A stretch of DNA of 6,183 nucleotides from Gemmatimonadaceae bacterium. GTDB lineage: Bacteria; Gemmatimonadota; Gemmatimonadetes; Gemmatimonadales; Gemmatimonadaceae. Below the pieces are notes generated by a model. The model was given only the letters and a program-made list of their open reading frames with translations, was not told where the DNA came from and ran no database searches. Both the position numbers and the translations under genes were made by a program. Shown here one piece after another: positions 1 to 5,381 of the stretch (position 1 is its first letter; each line of letters begins with the position of its first letter). The DNA lies in contig JACDDZ010000105.1 of the NCBI GenBank assembly GCA_013816695.1, positions 1-6,183 of the forward strand, given 5' to 3'.

Positions 1-1893
1 GCAGCAGTCGAACAGCGTTTCCTGGAACAGTGGTTTTTCAAGATCACGGACTACGCGCAGCGCCTGCTCGACAATCTCGAAACTATTGACTGGTCGGAAT
101 CGACCAAGACTGCACAGCGCAACTGGATTGGCGCATCACGGGGAGCGGAAATCGACTTCACAGTCACAGCGCACCCCGATTCGCAAATCAAGGTCTTTAC
201 GACGAGGCCGGATACAATTTTCGGCGCGACATATCTCGTGCTTGCACCCGAGCATCCGCTTGTCGATGTGATAATGTCGGACGTGGAACGCGACAGTGTG
301 CTGAAGTATCGTGAGAGAACTGCAAAGCAGGATCTCGTCACTCGAAAGAGCAGCACGGGTAAGACGGGTGTGTCCACGGGAGCCACTGCCCTGAATCCCG
401 CGACGGGTAAGGAAGTCCCGATTTGGGTGTCCGACTACGTCCTGATGGAGTATGGCACTGGGGCGATCATGGGTGTGCCAGGTCATGACGAGCGCGACTT
501 CGAGTTCTCGACGCAGTTCGGTCTTCCGATCACTCGCGTGGTTGCGGGTGAGGGGCAGGACGCCTCGACTACGCTGGACGCGGCATATACGGAAAATGAA
601 TCGGGCCGACTGGTGAACTCGGACAGGTTCGACAATCTCGCTGTTCCGGATGGGAAGAAAGCGATTGTCGAATGGCTCGCTGCAAAGGGTGTGGCCAAGC
701 CAGTTGTGAACTACCGCCTGCACGACTGGTGCGTCTCACGGCAGCGCTATTGGGGTCCACCGATTCCAGTCATCTACTGTGACATGTGCGGTGTAGTGCA
801 GGTTCCTGAAAAGGATCTTCCAGTCGTGCTTCCGTTCATTGAAGATTTCAAGCCCGATGACTCGGGTGTGTCGCCGCTCGCGCGCCATGAAGAGTGGTAT
901 CGTGTCCCGTGCCCCGAGTGCGGTGCAAGTGCGCGTCGCGAAACTGACGTGTCCGACACTTTTCTCGACAGCGCATGGTACTTCCTGCGCTACCCGAGTG
1001 TGGGCGATGACTCACGAGCGTTTGACCCGGAGCTGACGAAGAAATGGGTTCCGGTTGATTCGTATATCGGCGGAAATGAGCACGCAGTGCTGCACCTTCT
1101 GTATTCACGTTTTGTGACCATGGTACTCCACGATGAAGGGCTGCTCGAGTTCGAGGAACCGTTCACGCGCTTCCGCGCGCACGGTCACATCATACGTGAA
1201 GGCGCGAAGATGTCGAAGACAAAGGGAAACATCGTAAATCCCGACGATTACATCACCAGGTGGGGCGCCGATTCGTTCCGCACCTACCTCATGTTCCTGG
1301 GCGGCTACGAAGAAGGCGGCGACTTCAGGGACCAGGGAATTTCAGGAACACGAAGATTTCTGGACCGCCTGTGGGCGTCGGTAGACGCGGTGACGAATGG
1401 TGCCGAGAGTGCGCAACCGGCAGATAGATCGCCCGAGGTAATGCGGAAGCTGCACCAGACAATTCGCAAGGTTACGGAAGACATTCCGAAGCTCGGCTAC
1501 AACACGGCAATTGCCGCGATGATGGAGTACATGAATGTTCTCCGGAAGGGAGAGCGCACGCCGCAGCGTGAGGAAGTTACGCCGCTGGTTCCGCTTGTTG
1601 CTTCATTCGCGCCGCACATCGCCGAGGAGCTGTGGGAGAAGCTCGGCAACAGCAAAAGCGTCTTCGATTCAGGCTGGCCCGACTTCGATGCCGACCTCGC
1701 GCGCGAGGATAACATAGAGCTTGTGGTGCAGGTGAACGGAAAGGTGCGCGGCAAGGTTACGGTTCCGCGCGACATTACCCAGGACGAAGCTTTCGCGGTG
1801 GCTCAGAAGGACGAGAGTATGGCGAAGTTCATTGTCGGAGCGCCGCGGAAGATCGTGTTTGTTCCGGGCCGGCTCCTGAATATCGTAGTTTGA
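1..1893 (+). CDS. leuS: Leucyl-tRNA synthetase, 5'-truncated by window edge
   Basis: Class I aminoacyl-tRNA synthetase that charges tRNA-Leu with leucine in the cytoplasm. The frame is open from base 1, so the gene starts upstream; 630 residues are visible of a family usually about 820-870, and the N-terminal HIGH half-site is missing. In visible-fragment numbering: the editing (CP1) domain has TTRPDTIFG at 67-75 and GHDERD at 161-166, whose last Asp belongs to the conserved proofreading site. DWCVSRQRYWG (242-252) re-enters the catalytic core. Two Cys pairs, CDMC (260-263) and CPEC (304-307), form a zinc-ribbon-like insert. YIGGNEHA (355-362) and the second catalytic motif as KMSKTKGN (403-410) follow, then the anticodon-binding helical domain and the C-terminal VVQVNGKVRGKV (575-586) domain ending in NIVV. 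The GTG at 238 lies inside the editing domain and is not the start. The last motif residue is Thr instead of the usual KMSKS serine, a mild variation. A hairpin terminator follows directly. Confidence 0.97.
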   Translation, partial: AAVEQRFLEQWFFKITDYAQRLLDNLETIDWSESTKTAQRNWIGASRGAEIDFTVTAHPDSQIKVFTTRPDTIFGATYLVLAPEHPLVDVIMSDVERDSVLKYRERTAKQDLVTRKSSTGKTGVSTGATALNPATGKEVPIWVSDYVLMEYGTGAIMGVPGHDERDFEFSTQFGLPITRVVAGEGQDASTTLDAAYTENESGRLVNSDRFDNLAVPDGKKAIVEWLAAKGVAKPVVNYRLHDWCVSRQRYWGPPIPVIYCDMCGVVQVPEKDLPVVLPFIEDFKPDDSGVSPLARHEEWYRVPCPECGASARRETDVSDTFLDSAWYFLRYPSVGDDSRAFDPELTKKWVPVDSYIGGNEHAVLHLLYSRFVTMVLHDEGLLEFEEPFTRFRAHGHIIREGAKMSKTKGNIVNPDDYITRWGADSFRTYLMFLGGYEEGGDFRDQGISGTRRFLDRLWASVDAVTNGAESAQPADRSPEVMRKLHQTIRKVTEDIPKLGYNTAIAAMMEYMNVLRKGERTPQREEVTPLVPLVASFAPHIAEELWEKLGNSKSVFDSGWPDFDADLAREDNIELVVQVNGKVRGKVTVPRDITQDEAFAVAQKDESMAKFIVGAPRKIVFVPGRLLNIVV

Positions 1894-1896
1894 ACG

Positions 1897-1942
1897 AAAG
1901 CTGCTAGCTATTAGCTGACGCTATTAGCTAGCAGCTTTTTTT
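1897..1942 (+). terminator. Rho-independent terminator of leuS, shared with convergent gene
   Basis: Starting 3 nt after the leuS stop, arms 1897-1915 and 1920-1938 pair over 19 positions with a single T-T mismatch (1911/1924) around a 4-nt TGAC loop. A run of seven T (1936-1942) ends the structure, as expected for an intrinsic terminator on the plus strand. The stem is AT-rich in the middle and contains the 10-mer GCTATTAGCT twice in direct orientation (1907-1916 and 1920-1929). The stop codon of the convergent VIT gene (TTA at 1941-1943 on plus) sits on the T-run. Read from the minus strand the same hairpin is followed by only a weak T-rich tract, so it may stop that gene less efficiently. 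Confidence 0.9.
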
Positions 1943-3092
1943 AAAACAGCTTCCCGATCCAGTCGCCTGTGTAGTAGCCAACGATCGCTACACCGAGTCC
2001 GACAACGAACATGTCGATTCCGGATCGGAACACCGACCGTCCGGTGAACACCGAGCGCGCTGCGCCGACAAGGAAGTGCGACAGCATCGCCACCGCAAAC
2101 GAAATGATGATTGCTGTCTGACCAGTCCAGACCAGGAACGGGAAGACGGGAATGACGGCACCGACCGCCGTCGCGAGCCCTGTGACCCATCCCTCGCGCA
2201 GTGGCGACATTGCCTTCTCGCCGATCTTCAACTCCTCCTGAACCTGCTCGGCGAGCATTTTCTCAGGGTCTGCCATTATGTGGGTCGCCAACTGGTGTGC
2301 GACGTCCCTTGGAATTCCCTTGGCTTCGTAAATGAGCGCCAGCTCGTCGCGTTCGATTTCCGGCATGAGCGCTACTTCATCGCGCTCCATGGAAATCTCG
2401 TAGTCGTAAACCTCCTGCTCGCTCTTTGACGCGAGGTATCCGCTCGATCCCATCGAGAGTGCATCTGCAATCGCGCCGGCTACACCGGCGACGATGATCA
2501 TGTGATGTTGTTCAGTCGCGGTTGCGCCGAGTACGCCTGCGACCAACCCGAAGTTCGCCGTAAGCCCGTCATTGAACCCGTAAACGATGTTCCGCAGGAA
2601 CCCGCCCGACTCGGTCCGGTGCCAGGGTTCGCCACTCTTGCCGGCAATCCCGGCAAGCGTTGTTGCATGTTCCGCAGATTCTTTTGCCAGAAGAAGCGCT
2701 TCGTCCCCGCCCGGAGATCCTGAAGGCGTGGCGCGGTACATGTCGAGGTACGCTTTTACTTCGCGACCCTCTTCCTGCAAGAGCATGGGAAGCAGGAAGC
2801 CCGGGCCAAACCATTTCCCGAGTGCAGCAAGCAGGCGTGTGCGACCGCTCGGCTTGTATGGACCGGGTGGATTGCCGTGCTGGGTCATCAAGTCCGCCCA
2901 GACGACTACATGGCGATCTTCGACTCCCGCGAGGCGTCCATAGATGTCCCTCTTTTTCGGATCCTTTTCAGCGTCAGCCAGGAGACGATACAGGAACGCA
3001 GCGTCTGCTTCATCCTGCCAGTGATGCTCGAAGGTATGGATGTCTACTGTGCCGTTGTGCTTCGGCGGGGGCGGTTGCAGTGCGGTGGCCAT
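1941..3092 (-). CDS. Ferritin-like / VIT1-CCC1 fusion membrane protein (MbfA-like iron or manganese exporter)
   Basis: A 383-residue two-domain inner-membrane protein. Residues about 16-150 form a rubrerythrin/ferritin-like helical domain with candidate diiron ligands: E22 and E28 in the first helix, E58xxH61 (EDRH), E107/E108/E111 (QEEGRE) and E138xxE141H142. Residues about 165-383 form a VIT1/CCC1 transporter domain: the DGLTANFG signature (D175) on the first membrane helix, a second helix leading to LSMGSSGYLASKSE (M214), a charged Glu/Met-rich cytoplasmic segment about 225-297 resembling the metal-binding domain of VIT1, then three hydrophobic helices about 303-323, 327-343 and 360-376. 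Known MbfA proteins with this order export iron and protect against iron or peroxide stress; the same role here is inference, and manganese is also possible. The ATG at 3092 is preferred to a GTG at 3128 because family similarity begins shortly after it; neither has a clear Shine-Dalgarno. It is divergent from the PDZ gene and convergent with leuS. Confidence 0.9.
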   Translation of the reverse strand: MATALQPPPPKHNGTVDIHTFEHHWQDEADAAFLYRLLADAEKDPKKRDIYGRLAGVEDRHVVVWADLMTQHGNPPGPYKPSGRTRLLAALGKWFGPGFLLPMLLQEEGREVKAYLDMYRATPSGSPGGDEALLLAKESAEHATTLAGIAGKSGEPWHRTESGGFLRNIVYGFNDGLTANFGLVAGVLGATATEQHHMIIVAGVAGAIADALSMGSSGYLASKSEQEVYDYEISMERDEVALMPEIERDELALIYEAKGIPRDVAHQLATHIMADPEKMLAEQVQEELKIGEKAMSPLREGWVTGLATAVGAVIPVFPFLVWTGQTAIIISFAVAMLSHFLVGAARSVFTGRSVFRSGIDMFVVGLGVAIVGYYTGDWIGKLF

Positions 3093-3208
3093 AACGCGGA
3101 ATATCGCCGGACAGCACTGGTTTCGCACCTGCCGTGGGCGTTAGGCAACCATTCAATCGTGGGGTGGGTCTATTAGGCTGAACCCCAATTATTCGGGAGC
3201 ACTACCGT
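3093..3208. promoter_or_regulatory. Divergent intergenic region between VIT gene and PDZ gene
   Basis: This 116-bp gap must carry promoters for both divergent genes. On the plus strand a good Shine-Dalgarno, GGGAG at 3195-3199, lies 9 nt before the PDZ gene ATG and supports that start. TATTAG at 3171-3176 could be a -10 element, but I see no -35 match at proper spacing. On the minus strand I found no convincing sigma-70 hexamer pair and no recognisable iron-box palindrome (Fur or Irr type). The region is called from gene orientation rather than from a motif. Confidence 0.45.
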
Positions 3209-3958
3209 ATGAAAAGAATTCAACTATTCCTCGCAGCTGTCAGCCTTGTGAGTGCGACAGGCCTCAGCGCCCAGACCAAGCCCCGGCCCGAACCCAGGGT
3301 TTCTTTGCCGGCCAGGGAAGGATGCGTCACGAAGGACGGAAATACCGAATGCCGCAACTGGCATTTCAAGGAAGATTCGTCGGCTATCAAGCGCGCAGTA
3401 ATTGGCGTGGAGGTTCAGACCACCGGAACGAAGCGCGACACCCTCGGAGTTTTCATCGCACGAGTTACTCCCGACGGTCCGGCTGAAAAGGCTGGAATCG
3501 TGGAAGGTGATCGCATTGCTTCAATCAACGGCGTGGATCTCCGCGTCCCCGCTGTCGATGTCGAGGACAGCTACACAGCCGGACTCGCTGCCCACCGCTT
3601 GACTCGCGAGATGCAGAAACTGACGCCGGGTGCACAGGTTTCGCTACGCGTGACCTCAGGCGGACGCATTCGCGACGTTCAGGTGACGAGCATCCGTGCT
3701 TCGGAGCTCATGAAACTGAGCGGAGAGTTCGGGCTGAGTTTCCCGCGAACCCCGTTGATGCAGGTCATGCCGGCAATGCCTGGAATGCCGCCGATGCCTG
3801 CAATGCCATCGATGCCGGCAATGCCCAACGTGCGGATCTATCGCGAAAATCTGGAGGGGTTGATGGAGGTGGCGCCTGCCGTGAGAGTTCGCGCGCGCAC
3901 GCTGGCCCCGCTTGCAGCACCAGCGAGGTTGTCAGGGAAATTCAGGACGTCTATCTGA
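3209..3958 (+). CDS. Secreted PDZ-domain protein with Met-Pro repeat, no protease domain
   Basis: A 249-residue exported protein. Residues 1-21 are a signal peptide (KR, hydrophobic core, LSA cleavage site before Q22), placing it in the periplasm or outside. Two cysteines, C39 and C48, flank a short loop and could form a disulfide. A PDZ domain spans about 63-165: IGVEV at the peptide-binding strand, then GVFIARVTPDGPAEKAGI and GDRIASINGVDL, as in HtrA-type PDZ domains, with an extra helical stretch at about 114-137. No Ser-His-Asp trypsin-like or other protease core is present, so it probably binds peptides or scaffolds a partner. Residues 184-207 are eight M-x-x triplets, seven of them M-P-x. 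The C-terminus (about 208-249) is Ala/Arg/Leu-rich with no recognised fold. The start is supported by GGGAG 9 nt upstream. Its 3' end overlaps the convergent barrel gene by 8 bp with no terminator. The exact function is unknown. Confidence 0.88.
   Translation: MKRIQLFLAAVSLVSATGLSAQTKPRPEPRVSLPAREGCVTKDGNTECRNWHFKEDSSAIKRAVIGVEVQTTGTKRDTLGVFIARVTPDGPAEKAGIVEGDRIASINGVDLRVPAVDVEDSYTAGLAAHRLTREMQKLTPGAQVSLRVTSGGRIRDVQVTSIRASELMKLSGEFGLSFPRTPLMQVMPAMPGMPPMPAMPSMPAMPNVRIYRENLEGLMEVAPAVRVRARTLAPLAAPARLSGKFRTSI
3758..3829 (+). repeat. Eight 9-nt in-frame units encoding Met-x-x (mostly Met-Pro-x)
   Basis: ATG recurs every 9 nt at 3758, 3767, 3776, 3785, 3794, 3803, 3812 and 3821, in frame with the PDZ gene. 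The encoded triplets are MQV, MPA, MPG, MPP, MPA, MPS, MPA and MPN. Proline is written with all four codons across the units, so the array is not a fresh slippage product and looks kept at the protein level. Confidence 0.9.
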
Positions 3959-4775
3959 TTGGGGATGGGTATCGGGCATTCGGTCGCGGGTGGGCGAACG
4001 GGTGCTCGATGCTCAGATAGAAGAGGTAGCTGGTTGATCCACCGCCCCTGGTTTCATAGGGCACAGCTATTCCCGGCACAATCTGAAGCCCGGATTTGAA
4101 GTTCAGCGCGAAGCGCACGCCCGGCGAGATAACAAACGAGTCCGAATCGCCGCCCGTCCATAGCGACTCGAGCATCAGGTGCGCTTGAGGATACGCCTTG
4201 TAGATCACACTCTGCCCAATTGAATACTCCGCGTTCGCAGCGCGCCCATCTACCGCTCTTGCGCCAGGAATGTGCACCACTCCGACGTTTGTGTGAGTCA
4301 CCAGCGTTGGCGAGATGGCGTAGCTGACCGGAAGTCCAACGCCAATCCCATAACTTCCATGTCCACGATCGTTCCGCCCTGATGGGAGACTGAGAGTAAC
4401 GCTGGGCGCCATCGCGAGGCGGGATTCGCCAATTCCCCAGGCCTGAAGCCTGTACTCCAACTCAATGTCCCCAAGTCCAAGGCCGGATCCCGTCCCTTCG
4501 GCGCGAACCAGTGGAATGGTATAACTGAGCTGGTGCCGCTGACTGCCGAGTGGCCATTCCTCAGTGAACGACGCATCCATCGCATTATTTTCGCCGCGCT
4601 CGACCATGGCAATGTGCTGCACGACGCCGGCTTCCTGGTTGTAGGCTTCTGCAAGAAGGAAACTGTTGTCCTCGAACGGAACTATCGGCCTCTCGGTTTG
4701 CGAGGCAGTAGTTGTCTGGGCTTCAGCATTTATGGTTAATACAGCGAATGTTATTGTGACGAAAAGGTTTTTCAT
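3951..4775 (-). CDS. Probable outer-membrane beta-barrel protein (Phenol_MetA_deg / 'transporter' type)
   Basis: A 274-residue exported protein. Residues 1-19 form a signal peptide (K3, hydrophobic core, AEA cleavage before Q20). The mature part alternates polar and hydrophobic residues in short strands and has few long hydrophobic runs, typical of a beta-barrel. The landmarks PFEDNSFL (33-40), EAYNQEAGVVQHI (43-55), GLGLGDIELEYRL (98-110) and TLSLPSGRNDRGHGSYGIG (127-145) resemble the family annotated as 'transporter' or putative MetA-pathway phenol degradation protein; the GLGD-E-YR strand is the most telling. No substrate can be inferred, and the phenol link in the family name is weak evidence. 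The last strand, LFYLSIEHPF, ends in F260, the usual barrel terminus, but a 14-residue basic, Pro-rich tail follows. The start is supported by the signal peptide although no clear Shine-Dalgarno is visible. Its upstream region is the inverted-repeat element. Confidence 0.75.
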   Translation of the reverse strand: MKNLFVTITFAVLTINAEAQTTTASQTERPIVPFEDNSFLLAEAYNQEAGVVQHIAMVERGENNAMDASFTEEWPLGSQRHQLSYTIPLVRAEGTGSGLGLGDIELEYRLQAWGIGESRLAMAPSVTLSLPSGRNDRGHGSYGIGVGLPVSYAISPTLVTHTNVGVVHIPGARAVDGRAANAEYSIGQSVIYKAYPQAHLMLESLWTGGDSDSFVISPGVRFALNFKSGLQIVPGIAVPYETRGGGSTSYLFYLSIEHPFAHPRPNARYPSPIR

Positions 4776-4806
4776 TTATCAGAGATTGGCGTGCGGCTCG
4801 ACTGCC

Positions 4807-4833
4807 GACGCAGAGGACGCAAAGGACACAGAG
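4807..4833 (+). repeat. Three tandem 9-nt units in left arm, mirrored in right arm
   Basis: Units GACGCAGAG (4807-4815), GACGCAAAG (4816-4824) and GACACAGAG (4825-4833) stand head to tail. Their reverse complements occupy 4919-4945 in the right arm with one base changed in the third unit. A further CAGAGG occurs at 4841-4846. The arms are therefore themselves built from a short degenerate repeat. Confidence 0.85.
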
Positions 4834-4853
4834 GTTGTCGCAGAGGACTGCAA

Positions 4854-4882
4854 ATAATATGGGAAAAGCGACAACATTGAAA
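4854..4882 (-). promoter_or_regulatory. Candidate sigma-70-type promoter for the barrel gene, in the centre of the inverted repeat
   Basis: On the minus strand TATTAT (plus 4854-4859) matches five of six -10 positions and lies 17 nt from TTTCAA (plus 4877-4882), a weak -35. Transcription from it would start near 4847 and copy the whole left arm into the leader of the barrel gene. A 5-2-5 palindrome ACATT-GA-AATGT (4874-4885) overlaps the -35 and could be an operator or chance. On the plus strand the same bases read TTGAAA and could serve as a -35 for hslR, but no good -10 follows at 17 nt. Confidence 0.3.
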
Positions 4883-4979
4883 TGTCCGTGTAGTTCACCA
4901 AAAAACCTCTGCGCGTTCCTGTGTGTCCTTTGCGTCCTCTGCGTCGGCAGTCGAGCCACTAATTGAACTCAAAAAACAG

Positions 4980-5381
4980 ATGATACCTGAATCAAGAGTA
5001 AGAATCGACAAATGGCTTTGGGCCGCGAGGTTTTACAAGACGCGAGCTCTTGCTGTTGAAGCGCTCGACGGCGGGAAGATTCTTGTGAACGGCGAAAAGG
5101 TCAAGCGTGCTCGGCAGGTAGGCGCGGGCGACGAGGTGCGGGTTCGCATGGGACCTTTTGAGCACATAGTTTCCGTAAAAGCCGTATCGGAGAAGCGTGG
5201 ATCTGCAGCTATTGCCGCTACGCTGTTCGACGAGCTGCCGGAATCCAGGAAAGCGCGCGAAGAGATGGCCGCGCATGTACGTGCCATGAACTCTGGCACT
5301 GGTTACGAGACTGGTCGCCCCAGCAAGAAAGACCGGCGCGAGATCGAGAAATTTCGCCGGACTGTTGGAGACGAGCACTAG
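4980..5381 (+). CDS. hslR: Hsp15, S4-domain RNA-binding ribosome rescue factor
   Basis: A small basic cytoplasmic protein of 133 residues, the same length I recall for E. coli Hsp15. Residues about 6-68 form an S4 RNA-binding domain: VRIDKWLWAARFYKTRALA (7-25), GGKILVNGEKVKRARQVGAGDEV (31-53), then a strand ending the fold. The C-terminal basic extension with GRPSKKDRREIEKFR (112-126) is characteristic of Hsp15. In E. coli Hsp15 binds free 50S subunits carrying a stalled nascent peptidyl-tRNA after heat shock; related RqcP proteins act in Ala-tailing of stalled chains. The same role here is by homology. The ATG at 4980 is chosen because the S4 domain begins a few residues later; an in-frame GTG at 4923 lies inside the inverted repeat and would add 19 unrelated residues. 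No clear Shine-Dalgarno is visible, and the leader is A-rich. The stop TAG shares CTAG with the stop of kup on the other strand. Confidence 0.92.
   Translation: MIPESRVRIDKWLWAARFYKTRALAVEALDGGKILVNGEKVKRARQVGAGDEVRVRMGPFEHIVSVKAVSEKRGSAAIAATLFDELPESRKAREEMAAHVRAMNSGTGYETGRPSKKDRREIEKFRRTVGDEH

Larger units (their letters stand above)
4795..4957. repeat. 163-bp inverted-repeat element (52-bp arms, 59-nt centre) between divergent genes
   Basis: The left arm 4795-4846 and right arm 4906-4957 are reverse complements over 52 colinear positions with 5 mismatches. The outer 36 bp (4795-4830 with 4922-4957) are identical; the mismatches are one base at 4831 and four at 4835-4838. The centre, 4847-4905, is AT-richer. 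The element fills most of the 204-bp gap between the barrel gene and hslR, beginning 19 nt from one start codon and ending 22 nt from the other. No target-site duplication is visible at its ends and it encodes no credible protein. It looks like a dispersed non-coding palindromic repeat (REP- or MITE-like); similar CAGAGGACGC-type intergenic repeats are, from memory, common in environmental bacterial genomes. Confidence 0.88.

Noticed and set aside
136..723. 195-residue minus-strand frame inside leuS
   Set aside because: Antisense shadow of a well-conserved leuS region; its composition is rich in Arg, His and Ser and it has no recognisable domain.
2660..3094. Plus-strand frames of 99-144 residues opposite the VIT gene
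   Set aside because: Antisense shadows; the minus-strand frame shows clear ferritin-like and VIT motifs.
3093..3128. GTG start for the VIT gene adding 12 residues
   Set aside because: No family similarity in the extension and no better ribosome-binding site; the ATG at 3092 fits better.
3209..3958. HtrA/DegP-type periplasmic protease
   Set aside because: Only a PDZ domain follows the signal peptide; no trypsin-like catalytic domain or catalytic triad is present.
4795..4957. CRISPR array or insertion sequence
   Set aside because: There are only two inverted arms and no regularly spaced direct repeats with unique spacers. No transposase and no target-site duplication flank it.
4723..4959. 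78-residue minus-strand reading frame with Leu-Cys-Val repeats
   Set aside because: It is a translation of both arms of the inverted repeat plus the 5' end of the barrel gene in another frame. The 9-nt period keeps the frame open by chance.
4923..4979. In-frame GTG start for hslR giving a 19-residue N-terminal extension
   Set aside because: The extension is encoded mostly by the right arm of the repeat and is unlike Hsp15. Starting at 4980 gives a complete S4 domain and the usual length.
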